Shown here: positions 8,657-15,781 of the stretch, piece by piece
How the letters are laid out: the number at the start of each line of letters is the position of its first letter
How positions within the stretch are numbered: the stretch's first letter is position 1
Assembly: GCA_017400135.1 (NCBI GenBank)
Contig: JAFPVJ010000017.1
Location: 1 to 64,000 of the forward strand
Reading direction: 5' to 3'
DNA length: 64,000 bases
DNA from: Bacteroidales bacterium
GTDB taxonomy: Bacteria; Bacteroidota; Bacteroidia; Bacteroidales; UBA932
Notes under the pieces: generated by a model
The model's input: only the letters and a program-made list of their open reading frames with translations
What the model was told of the DNA's origin: nothing
Databases searched by the model: none
Position numbers and translations under genes: made by a program

Positions 8657-9073
8657 CTATGCCTCCAGTGTGGTGATACAGTATTGGATTTTCTCGTGCG
8701 TTCTTCTCTTTACTCCGACAGTCATCTTGACAATGCCGATACCAGGACACCGATAATGCATGACGATCATTTTATCGAACTCCTTTTGGTTGCTATTTCT
8801 CTTTGCAGGTACTGTTGCTACTTTCTTGGCACCAGTAAGAATGGCATCAAGTTGGAGAACCGCAAGGGTGGATAGAAACAAACGGGATGCGTGGGTGCAA
8901 GTCTCTGTAATAGAGACAAAACGGATATTGATATACTCCTTTAAAGATAGGTTGAAACGCCTTTGAAGAGGATTCCGCTTCTTCCATTCACGGTAATAAT
9001 TGGCAATGATAGTCCGTCTTGCCGCTACGTCTTCAGGAGAACTCCCCTGAGGAATTGTGGTAATGTCGTTCAT
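8657..9073 (-). CDS. hypothetical protein (Bacteroidales type)
   Basis: 138 aa, ATG at 9073, basic and soluble. The central block YREWKKRNPLQRRFNLSL looks like a conserved signature of a Bacteroidales-only family of unknown function; I recall similar proteins but no assigned role. It ends inside the terminator T-run of the convergent RNA copy 1. Composition is more A+T-rich than core genes, in keeping with an accessory region. No nuclease or HTH motif is clear. Confidence 0.6.
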   Translation of the reverse strand: MNDITTIPQGSSPEDVAARRTIIANYYREWKKRNPLQRRFNLSLKEYINIRFVSITETCTHASRLFLSTLAVLQLDAILTGAKKVATVPAKRNSNQKEFDKMIVMHYRCPGIGIVKMTVGVKRRTHEKIQYCITTLEA

Positions 9074-9215
9074 AGTTCATTTTTTTAGGCATACGAATAT
9101 ACAAATAAATGTCGAATACTGCTGCTGAGACAATGAAACAGATACTATTTGGAATTCTCACAGATTCTGTGTTACTTTGCTAAAGACAATACTGCACACC
9201 GTGGTACTTCGAGTC

Positions 9216-9262
9216 CACAACGCGATATAGGAGATCGTACCTATGTCGCGTTGTGCGTTTTT
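9216..9262 (+). promoter_or_regulatory. leader hairpin with T-run before an Rpn relic
   Basis: A 16-base stem (9216-9231 with 9240-9255, one G-U position) closes an 8-base loop and is followed by CGTTTTT. A promoter-like TTACTTTG lies upstream at about 9173-9180. The gene at 9290 follows. The form is that of an attenuator or intrinsic terminator in a leader. I believe similar hairpins precede Rpn-type genes in other Bacteroidales, but that is from memory. Confidence 0.55.
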
Positions 9263-9289
9263 AGGAGATAACGATAAAACTAAAAAGAT

Positions 9290-9493
9290 ATGACAACAAA
9301 AAGAGATTATGAAAACATCCTCTACACGGCGGAACTCCGTGGCGAAAAGAGAGGCCGTGAAGAAGGTATGGATAAAACAAAGATGGTCATTTTGAAAAAG
9401 ATGACGGACGAGAACGCTGATCCTTCATTGATCAAAATGGTCTCCGAGTTATCTCGAGATGAGATTCTGGAAACAAAACAGGAGGCCAACTGA
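9290..9493 (+). pseudogene. C-terminal relic of an Rpn-type (PD-(D/E)XK) nuclease gene
   Basis: 67 aa. The segment ELRGEKRGREEGMDKTK and the following helix ending in a LSRDEIL-like motif resemble the charged tail of the recombination-promoting nuclease/putative transposase family. The N-terminal catalytic PD-(D/E)XK domain (about 200 aa) is absent, so the product cannot be a nuclease. Full-length relatives are near 300 aa. It keeps an intact leader hairpin, a start and a stop, so it may still be made as a short protein. Its last codons overlap the terminator of the minus-strand RNA copy 2. Confidence 0.5.
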
Positions 9494-9609
9494 CCTCCTG
9501 TAGGGTTTGCCCCAAGACTACGTGACGGAATTACTTCTAGAGCGAGGGCCTCGCGGGCGGGGACTTTTGCGCGAAACGATTACCCATCCGGGACACGGTT
9601 TTATTGTCT
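9471..9609 (-). ncRNA. structured RNA family, copy 2
   Basis: Homologue of the RNA at 8523-8655, on the other strand and of nearly equal length. It shares GCAAAAGTCCCCGCC, CGGATGGGTAA, AATAAAACCG and the final GTCTTGGGGCAA. The terminator is a perfect 8-base stem (9478-9485 with 9494-9501) followed on the minus strand by TTTTGTTT. Its terminator sequence is unrelated to that of copy 1, while the core is conserved, which argues that the core RNA is what selection keeps. Confidence 0.65.
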
Positions 9610-9614
9610 CGGTG

Positions 9615-9644
9615 CAAATGTACTGATTATTATTGATAATACAA
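9615..9644 (-). promoter_or_regulatory. consensus promoter of structured RNA copy 2
   Basis: On the minus strand TTG (9642-9644), exactly 19 bases, TACATTTG (9615-9622). The -33 element touches the position just before the start codon of the short frame at 9646. Confidence 0.7.
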
Positions 9645-9645
9645 T

Positions 9646-9759
9646 ATGACGGCGGAAGAAAGACAACGGATTGCATCAGAACTTTTGAGCTTTGGAGTCT
9701 CAGAGCAGATTATTTGGCAGTTGACAAAGATGCCGCCGGAGGAGGATCAGGTGCGATGA
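9646..9759 (+). CDS. 37-codon frame, possible Rpn tail relic
   Basis: ATG at 9646 to TGA at 9757-9759. It reads as a helix-rich peptide (MTAEERQRIASELLSFG then a second helix) like the extreme C-terminus of Rpn-family proteins. The stop lies inside the first arm of the doublet hairpin repeat. Too short to be sure it is expressed. Confidence 0.3.
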   Translation: MTAEERQRIASELLSFGVSEQIIWQLTKMPPEEDQVR

Positions 9760-9866
9760 AAGGAATGTGAGGGGCTGTTTATCCCTTTCGTCGCAGGGAA
9801 ATGGCTGTTTTCCCAGGAAATGGTGCGACGAGAGGAAAGGGGACTGCTTTCCGTTCCTTTCGTGGA
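9752..9866. repeat. doublet hairpin repeat (REP-like), site 1
   Basis: Two imperfect hairpins, 9752-9795 and 9824-9866. The arms are variants of TGCGACGAAAGGAA and its complement; starts are 72 bases apart. The 28-base spacer has its own palindrome (GGGAAA with TTTCCC). It matches the doublets at 53.8, 55.1 and 63.2 kb. The second hairpin ends 14 bases before the TATCTTTG box (9881-9888) of the next gene. Confidence 0.75.
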
Positions 9867-9910
9867 AGGAAAGAAAATGTTATCTTTGGGTCGAAAGATT
9901 GAACAAAGAT

Positions 9911-10297
9911 ATGGAGACTCGAAAGGAACTGGCGGCGGAGAAGAAACGCTGCAATTCGCATAACTGTGCGCAGGCGGTGGTCTGTACCTATTGTGACTTG
10001 GTCGGGCTGCCGGAGGAGACGGCGCGGGACATCGCCGGGGCATACGGGACCGGCATGGGCAATATGGAAGGGACCTGCGGCGCGCTGGTGGGAGCCGGGA
10101 TGATCGTGGGACTTGCTACGAAGGACAGGGATCTTTCAAGGGCGAGGATGAAGGAGTTGATGACGCGCTTTGAGGAGAAGAATGGGGCGACGCGGTGCAA
10201 GTTGCTGAAGGGGATTGGTACGGGGAAGGTGCTGCGGGATTGCCCGGGGTGCGTGGGGGATGCGGCGGGGCTTTTAGAAGATGTGCTTGGATGGTAG
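9911..10297 (+). CDS. C_GCAxxG_C_C family protein
   Basis: 128 aa from the ATG at 9911, placed 22 bases after a TATCTTTG promoter box (9881-9888); an earlier ATG at 9767 lies in the hairpin repeat and is rejected. Cysteines are arranged as in the redox-type C_GCAxxG_C_C family: NCAQAVVC at about 17-24, TCGALVGAG near 54-62, a lone Cys near 97, and DCPGC near 112-116. Members are thought to bind metal or act in redox chemistry, though function is not established. It is monocistronic, followed by element C. Confidence 0.8.
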   Translation: METRKELAAEKKRCNSHNCAQAVVCTYCDLVGLPEETARDIAGAYGTGMGNMEGTCGALVGAGMIVGLATKDRDLSRARMKELMTRFEEKNGATRCKLLKGIGTGKVLRDCPGCVGDAAGLLEDVLGW

Positions 10298-10306
10298 ATA
10301 GTAAAT

Positions 10307-10503
10307 AGGAGATTTGCCCGCGCTGACGCGCGTCCACATCTCCCCCTGCCTGCGACGGTTTACGAGCGAAGCGAGGTCGCGTCAGCGACGTGCCGGGAGG
10401 GAGGAGCGATGCGACGACCGGGAGGCACCGGCCGTAACGAAGTGGAGGCCGCATGCCCCTGGGGGCGGCTGCGAAGCAGCGGGGGATAGACAGTTAATCT
10501 CCT
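10307..10503. repeat. GC-rich element C
   Basis: About 197 bases of GC-rich DNA bounded by a short inverted repeat (AGGAGATT at 10307-10314 and its complement at 10496-10503). Several internal palindromes are visible, such as GCGTCAGCG against GCTGACGC. A GCGACGACCGGGAG string resembles the AGCGACCGGAG of elements A and B. No protein is supported. Relationship to A and B is weaker than theirs to each other. Confidence 0.4.
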
Positions 10504-10510
10504 GAACGAA

Positions 10511-10545
10511 GCAAAAAGGCCGGTGCGTCAGCATCGGCCTTTTTG
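10511..10545. terminator. bidirectional intrinsic terminator after tRNA-Ser
   Basis: AAAAAGGCCG and CGGCCTTTTT pair around a 12-base loop, giving a stem with an A-run on one side and a T-run on the other, so it works in both directions. It directly follows the minus-strand tRNA. Confidence 0.75.
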
Positions 10546-10633
10546 CGGAGAGAAGGAGATTCGAACTCCTGATACCCTTTTGGGGTACACACGCTTTCCA
10601 GGCGTGCCTCTTCAGCCACTCGAGCATCTCTCC
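10546..10633 (-). tRNA. tRNA-Ser(GGA)
   Basis: 88 bases on the minus strand. The acceptor stem is GGAGAGA with TCTCTCC, the anticodon loop reads CTGGAAA (anticodon GGA), there is a long variable arm as in tRNA-Ser, and the T loop is GTTCGAATC. The discriminator is G and a full CCA is not encoded. It is transcribed divergently from holA and ends at the terminator at 10511-10545. Confidence 0.95.
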
Positions 10634-10696
10634 AATCGTGGCTGCAAAAGTAAGAATAATTTTGTATATTTGAAAGTTTTTAAGAAAAAATCAAAC

Positions 10697-11740
10697 GTGG
10701 CGAAGAGCGGTGTCAACATAGAAGCTCAGACGCGGGAACTCATCAATGACATCCGGCAAAAAAACTTCAAGCCGGTATACCTGCTGATGGGGGAGGAGCC
10801 GTATTATCCGGACAAGATTTGTCAGGAGATCATCGACCATTGCCTGGAGGAGTGGGAGCAGGATTTCAACCAGACGGTCTGCTACGGATCGGACGTGGAT
10901 GCGGAGATGGTGATCACGGCTGCAAGAAGGTTCCCGATGATGGCGGAGCGGCAGCTGGTGGTCGTCAAGGAGGCGCAACTGATGAAGGACATCGAGCAGC
11001 TCTCGCTCTATTGCGCCCAGCCGCTGGACTCGACTGTCCTGGTCGTCCTGCTGCACCGGGCGTCGGTAGACAAGCGCAAGGCCTTCTACAAGGCCGTCCA
11101 GAAGGTCGGCGTCATCGTCGATTCGCCCGCGGTGCGGGAATACGAGATCGTCAACTGGATCGGCCGTTATTATGAGGGCCGCGGCCTGCAGATCGAGCCG
11201 CCGGCGGCGCAGCTGCTCGCCGAGTCGGCGGGAACCGACCTCGGAACCCTGGTCGTCGAGACCGACAAACTCCTCAAGAACCTCCCCGAAGGCACGGCGC
11301 GGGTGCGCGTGGAAGATATTGAGAAGAACGTCGGCGTGAGCCGGCAGTTCAGCATCTTCGAGCTCACGAAAGCCCTCTCGAGCCGCAACGCCCGCCAGGC
11401 CGTCAAGGTCGCGAGCTACATCGGCCAGTCGGCGCGCTTCGCCCTGCCCGCGGCCGTCAGCGCCCTCTTTACCCACTTCTACCGCATCCTCAAATACGAG
11501 GCCCTGCTTGCCAAGGGCGGGCGTCCCTCCCAGGAGGAGAAGGCCTCGGTCCTGGGCGTGTCGCCCTACTTCTTCCGCGAATACGACGAAGCCGTGCGCA
11601 ACTACCCGCTGCCCAAATGCATGGCCGTCATCGCCCTGCTCAAGGAATTCGACTTCAAGGGCAAGGGCGGCGACGTCTCCCAGGAGACGGAAGCCGGCGA
11701 CCTGCTCGTCGAGCTGACGGTCTCTATTTTAAATATTTGA
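10697..11740 (+). CDS. holA: DNA polymerase III subunit delta
   Basis: 347 aa, GTG start at 10697; the frame stays open upstream through the tRNA on the other strand, so an upstream start is not credible. A TATATTTG box lies at 10665-10672. The protein shows the delta-subunit pattern: an N-terminal AAA+-like part beginning KPVYLLMGEEPYYPDKI, then a helical clamp-binding and collar part. It would load the beta clamp as part of the clamp loader in the cytoplasm. The delta subunit has no working Walker A, as here. No operon partner is evident. Confidence 0.9.
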   Translation: MAKSGVNIEAQTRELINDIRQKNFKPVYLLMGEEPYYPDKICQEIIDHCLEEWEQDFNQTVCYGSDVDAEMVITAARRFPMMAERQLVVVKEAQLMKDIEQLSLYCAQPLDSTVLVVLLHRASVDKRKAFYKAVQKVGVIVDSPAVREYEIVNWIGRYYEGRGLQIEPPAAQLLAESAGTDLGTLVVETDKLLKNLPEGTARVRVEDIEKNVGVSRQFSIFELTKALSSRNARQAVKVASYIGQSARFALPAAVSALFTHFYRILKYEALLAKGGRPSQEEKASVLGVSPYFFREYDEAVRNYPLPKCMAVIALLKEFDFKGKGGDVSQETEAGDLLVELTVSILNI

Positions 11741-11806
11741 CGATTTTCTGTAAATATTTTACGAAAAACAATAAATTATTATTATCTTTGCAAAAACACT
11801 GAAATC

Positions 11807-12667
11807 ATGGGATTGATCGAATGCAAAGAAATCTGCAAGAGTTTCGGCGAAAAAGTGGCCCTCGACCACGTCTCGCTGGACATCCCCGAAGGCAAGATCT
11901 TCGGCTTGCTGGGCCCCAACGGGGCCGGTAAAACCACACTGATCCGCATCATCAACCGGATTGCCATCCCCAACAGCGGGGAAGTATTCTTCCAGGGCCG
12001 CCCCATCACGCAGCGAGATGTTGAGAAAATCGGCTACATGCCCGAGGAGCGCGGCCTCTACCGCAAGATGAAAGTCGGCGACCAGGCCATGTACCTGGCC
12101 CAACTCAAAGGCATGTCTGCCTCCTCCGCCGTCAAGGAACTGAAGGAATGGTTCGTCCGCTTCGGCATCCAGGACTGGTGGAACAAGAAGGTCGAGGAAC
12201 TCTCCAAGGGCATGGCCCAGAAGCTCCAGTTCATCACCACGGTGGTGCACAAGCCCTCGCTCCTCATTCTCGACGAGCCCTTCTCCGGCTTCGACCCGGT
12301 CAACGCCGAGCTGATCCGCACCGAGATCCTGCGCCTGCGGGACGAGGGCGCGACCATCATCCTCTCCACGCACAACATGGAGTCGGTCGAGGAACTCTGC
12401 GACAACATCGCCCTCATCAACCAGGCCCGCCTCGTCATCACCGGCGGCGTCGACGAGATCCGCCGCCAGTACGGCAACAACAACGTCGAACTGGTCTACA
12501 CCGACGAGGAAGGCCGCCACACCGAGGTCCTGCCCCGGGAAGTGGACGGCAACTCCACGCTCAAATCCTTCATCGACCGCGGCATCACCGTCAACTCCTA
12601 CAAGGAGCTCATGCCGCGCATGAATGACATCTTCATCAAACTCGTAACCGGGGAGGACAAGCTATGA
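11807..12667 (+). CDS. ABC exporter ATP-binding protein (NatA/YhaQ type)
   Basis: 286 aa. Walker A GPNGAGKT at 36-43, signature LSKGMAQK, Walker B LLILDEP, and a C-terminal extension after the nucleotide-binding domain as in NatA-like proteins. A TATCTTTG box lies at 11783-11790. The stop overlaps the start of the ABC-2 permease by four bases, so the two form one exporter in the inner membrane. Substrate is unknown; relatives export sodium or unidentified compounds. Confidence 0.9.
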   Translation: MGLIECKEICKSFGEKVALDHVSLDIPEGKIFGLLGPNGAGKTTLIRIINRIAIPNSGEVFFQGRPITQRDVEKIGYMPEERGLYRKMKVGDQAMYLAQLKGMSASSAVKELKEWFVRFGIQDWWNKKVEELSKGMAQKLQFITTVVHKPSLLILDEPFSGFDPVNAELIRTEILRLRDEGATIILSTHNMESVEELCDNIALINQARLVITGGVDEIRRQYGNNNVELVYTDEEGRHTEVLPREVDGNSTLKSFIDRGITVNSYKELMPRMNDIFIKLVTGEDKL

Positions 12668-14076
12668 ACCTGCGCACCATTTCCATCATCATCCGGAGGG
12701 AATATCTCAACAAGGTCAAGAAGAAATCCTTCCTGATCATCACCTTCCTGGTCCCCATCCTCTTCGTCGCCCTCTGCCTCCTGCCCACCCTCATCATGAT
12801 GGGCACCAAGGAGAGCGCGAAGGACATCGCCGTCGTCGACAAGTCCGGCATCGTGCTCCCGTTCCTCGAGGACACCGAGACCATCCACTACATGGACTTC
12901 TCGATGCTCAGCGTCGACTCGGTCAAGACCTATATCGAGAGCTTCGGCGTGGACGCCGTCCTCGGCATCTCCGAGCTCGACGAGGAGAACAAGACCGTCA
13001 GCGCCGAGACCTTCTCCAAGAAACCCCTCGGCGTGGACATGACCGAGAACATCAACCGGCGCATCAACGACGCCGTGGAAGCCTATCGCATTGATTCCTA
13101 CGGGATTGAGAATCTTGAAACCATCATGAAGGACGTCAAGTCCCACGTGCGCCTGACCTCCTATACCCTGGACAAGGAAGGCAAGGAAAGCGTCTCCGAG
13201 TCCGGCGTCTATATGGCGATCTCGATGATCCTCGGCATGGCCCTCTACATGTTCATCGCCCTCTTCTGCGGCATGGTCATGTCCAGCGTCATCGAGGAGA
13301 AATCCAGCCGCGTCGTGGAGGTGCTCATTTCCTCCGTGAAGTCCACCGAACTGATGTTCGGCAAGATCATCGGCGTGGCGCTGGTCGCCCTGACGCAGTT
13401 CCTGCTCTGGATCGTCCTCTGCGTCGTGCTGCTGGGCGTCTTCGGGGCCATCTTCAAGGACAAGCTGGACCTCGGCGCCCTGATGTCTGACCCGACCACC
13501 GCCACGATGGTCGCCACCTCCGGCATGGGCACGATGACCTCCACGATCGACCTGGAGGCCCTCACCGAGGCTGCGCAGGCTCCGGCCGACACGGCCGCCG
13601 TCGCGGCGAAGGCTCCCGGCGAGATGGGCGTCATCGTCAGCACCATCCGCAATCTGCCCCTGGGCCAGATCCTGATCGGATTCCTCCTGTACTTCATCCT
13701 GGGCTATCTGCTCTATGCCTCGATCTTCGCGGCCATCGGCTCGGCGGTCGAGAACGAGGGCGACAGCCAGCAGCTTCAGCTGCCGGTCACGATCCCGCTG
13801 CTGCTGGGCTTCTTCATCGCCCTGTATGCCTTCAAGGCGCCCGACAGCGCGCTGGTGTTCTGGGGTTCGATGATTCCGTTCACCTCCCCGATCGTGATGC
13901 TTGCGCGACTTCCCTTCGGCGTGCCGATCTGGGAGCTGGTCGTTTCGCTCGTGGTCCTCTTCCTGACCTTCGTGCTCTTCGCCTATCTCTCCGCCAAGGT
14001 CTATAAGGTGGGCATCCTGATGTTCGGCAAGAAGTCGTCCTGGAAGGACCTCTGGAAGTGGTTGAAACAGAAATGA
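12664..14076 (+). CDS. ABC-2 family permease
   Basis: 470 aa. One N-terminal membrane segment (after KKKS), a large extracytoplasmic domain of about 150 aa, then five or more membrane helices, the NatB/YhaP layout. A loop near residues 275-325 is rich in Ala, Thr and Met. The start overlaps the ATPase stop (ATGA) and the stop overlaps the next start (ATGA), so it sits in a coupled three- or four-gene set with the 5'-nucleotidase pieces. Confidence 0.88.
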   Translation: MNLRTISIIIRREYLNKVKKKSFLIITFLVPILFVALCLLPTLIMMGTKESAKDIAVVDKSGIVLPFLEDTETIHYMDFSMLSVDSVKTYIESFGVDAVLGISELDEENKTVSAETFSKKPLGVDMTENINRRINDAVEAYRIDSYGIENLETIMKDVKSHVRLTSYTLDKEGKESVSESGVYMAISMILGMALYMFIALFCGMVMSSVIEEKSSRVVEVLISSVKSTELMFGKIIGVALVALTQFLLWIVLCVVLLGVFGAIFKDKLDLGALMSDPTTATMVATSGMGTMTSTIDLEALTEAAQAPADTAAVAAKAPGEMGVIVSTIRNLPLGQILIGFLLYFILGYLLYASIFAAIGSAVENEGDSQQLQLPVTIPLLLGFFIALYAFKAPDSALVFWGSMIPFTSPIVMLARLPFGVPIWELVVSLVVLFLTFVLFAYLSAKVYKVGILMFGKKSSWKDLWKWLKQK

Positions 14077-14957
14077 TTCCGACTATGAAGAAAGTTTTGT
14101 TGCTCCTTGCGGCGCTCGCGCTGTCCCTCTCCTTCGCCCAGGCGCAGGAGGCATCGGACAGCGCCGCCGTACAATGGAAACACGTCAAGATGGACGGTCA
14201 CCGGACCGGCGTGACCGCGCCCAGCGCGGACAATGTCAAGACGGCGATCGGTACGGTCGAAAAGGGCGTTTACACGGCGCCCAACGGCCGCCGGTTCCGG
14301 AAAGGCGCCACCCCGGCCGTGGCGCAGCTGATGCTCGACGCGCAGCCTGCGATGGCCTCCGTCAAGGAAGTGATCGGTTATTCCGAAAAGGAAATGCTGC
14401 GCTACCGGCCCCAGTGCGAACTGTCCAACTGGTTCACGGACTTCCTGCGGGAAAAGACCGCCGAGCTGACGGGGCGCAAGGTGGACGTCGCCATCTATAA
14501 CTACGGTGGCATCCGGACTGACATGCCCCAGGGCCCGATCACCGTGGACGACATCATGAGTATGTTCCCGTTCCGCAATTCGCTCTGCTACGTGGCCCTG
14601 AAGGGCGCGGATCTGCGGGCCATCTTCGAGTTCCTGGCAGCGACGCAGATGCAGGCCGTGAGCGGCGTGCAGCTGGTCGTACGGGACAAGAAGCTCGAGA
14701 GTGTCAAGGTCGGCGGCGAACCCCTGGACGACAAGAAGACCTACGGCGTCGCGACCATCAACTTCCTGCTGACCGGCGGTGACGGGCTCTTCATCGCGAA
14801 GAACGCCCTGGAGCTGATCGAGACCGGCGTGATGGTCAAGGATGCCGTGATCCCTTACATCCAGCGCCAGACGCGGGAAAGCACCGCCATCGAAGGCCAT
14901 CTGGACGACCGGGTCGTGGTGTATGAATCGGAAGAAACCAAAGAAGGGGAGGAATAG
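14073..14957 (+). CDS. 5'-nucleotidase C-terminal domain protein, secreted
   Basis: About 294 aa; the ATG at 14073 overlaps the permease stop, and an ATG at 14085 opens directly on the signal peptide (MKKVLLLLAALALSLSFAQA). The mature part is the substrate-binding C-terminal domain of UshA-type 5'-nucleotidases, with NYGGIRTDMPQG and a LLTGGDGLF segment as landmarks. It has no metallophosphatase domain; that lies in the next gene. The two should act together in the periplasm to remove phosphate from nucleotides. In UshA both domains are one chain with the phosphatase first. Confidence 0.85.
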   Translation: MIPTMKKVLLLLAALALSLSFAQAQEASDSAAVQWKHVKMDGHRTGVTAPSADNVKTAIGTVEKGVYTAPNGRRFRKGATPAVAQLMLDAQPAMASVKEVIGYSEKEMLRYRPQCELSNWFTDFLREKTAELTGRKVDVAIYNYGGIRTDMPQGPITVDDIMSMFPFRNSLCYVALKGADLRAIFEFLAATQMQAVSGVQLVVRDKKLESVKVGGEPLDDKKTYGVATINFLLTGGDGLFIAKNALELIETGVMVKDAVIPYIQRQTRESTAIEGHLDDRVVVYESEETKEGEE

Positions 14958-14960
14958 ACC

Positions 14961-15764
14961 ATGAAGACGATCCGTACGATTCTTTGCCTCTGCGCAGCGG
15001 CGCTTCTCTGCGCCTGCTCGGCTCCCGGAAGCCGGCTTGTGATCCTGCACTGCAATGACACGCACAGCCATCTCGACCCTCTGCGGGACGGGACGGGCGG
15101 CATCATCGAGCGCGCGGCCTACGTGGACAGCGTCCGTGCCCGCAAGGGCGCCCGCAACGTCCTCCTGCTGCACGCCGGTGACTTCAGCCAGGGCACGTCC
15201 TATTTCACTCTCCTGAACGGAGACCTGGAGATCAGCCTGATCAACGCGATGGGCTACGACTGCGTCACCCTCGGCAACCACGAGTTCGACAACGGCCTCG
15301 AGGAGCTCGGGCGCCGGCTGTCCAGCCTGAACTGCCCCGTGGTCTGCGCCAACTACGATTTCACGCCTTTCGAGGCAGGAAAATACATCACCCCTTATAC
15401 CATCGTCCGCAAGGCGGGGATCAACATCGGCATCATCGGTCTCCTCTGCGACGTCAGCAGCGTCGTGAGCCGCGAGACCGCGGACCGTATGCCTTATCTC
15501 GGCCCGGACGCGGAAGTCTCCAACAAGTGGGCGAAATACCTCAAGGAAGAGGCGCTCTGCGACAAGGTGATCCTGCTCACGCACATCGGCTATGAGGCGG
15601 ATGTCGCCCTGGCGCCGCAGCTCCACAACGTCGACCTGATCGTCGGCGGCCATTCGCACACCTTCCTGGAGGCGCCGACGCTCTGCGAAGACGCCGACGG
15701 CAAGACCTTGCCCGTCATCACCGACGGCTGCTGGGGCCTGGAGATGGGTGAGTGGTCTTTCTAG
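14961..15764 (+). CDS. 5'-nucleotidase metallophosphatase domain lipoprotein
   Basis: 267 aa. Signal peptide with lipobox (LLCAC), then a calcineurin-like phosphoesterase with the metal motifs NDTHSH, GDF, GNHEFD and GGHSHT. It ends soon after the catalytic domain, so it needs the separate C-terminal-domain protein encoded 3 bases upstream. The order is swapped with respect to fused UshA. As a lipoprotein it would be anchored in the envelope and hydrolyse nucleotides or other phosphate esters. Confidence 0.88.
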   Translation: MKTIRTILCLCAAALLCACSAPGSRLVILHCNDTHSHLDPLRDGTGGIIERAAYVDSVRARKGARNVLLLHAGDFSQGTSYFTLLNGDLEISLINAMGYDCVTLGNHEFDNGLEELGRRLSSLNCPVVCANYDFTPFEAGKYITPYTIVRKAGINIGIIGLLCDVSSVVSRETADRMPYLGPDAEVSNKWAKYLKEEALCDKVILLTHIGYEADVALAPQLHNVDLIVGGHSHTFLEAPTLCEDADGKTLPVITDGCWGLEMGEWSF

Positions 15765-15781
15765 TTGATTAAAAGTTCTTT

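Noticed and set aside
9752-9866. CRISPR-like array
   Set aside because: Only two units per site, the units are self-complementary hairpins with diverged loops, and there are no unique spacers of constant length or cas genes.
9767-9910. Upstream start for the C_GCAxxG protein
   Set aside because: The extra 48 residues are encoded by the hairpin repeat and the promoter, and the family starts near the ATG at 9911.
10523-10696. N-terminal extension of holA
   Set aside because: The extended frame crosses the tRNA-Ser gene, its terminator side and the holA promoter box; delta subunits begin near the GTG at 10697.
14961-15764. Frameshifted remnant of a fused 5'-nucleotidase
   Set aside because: Both halves have their own signal sequences and clean ends, in swapped order, so a simple frameshift cannot explain the split.
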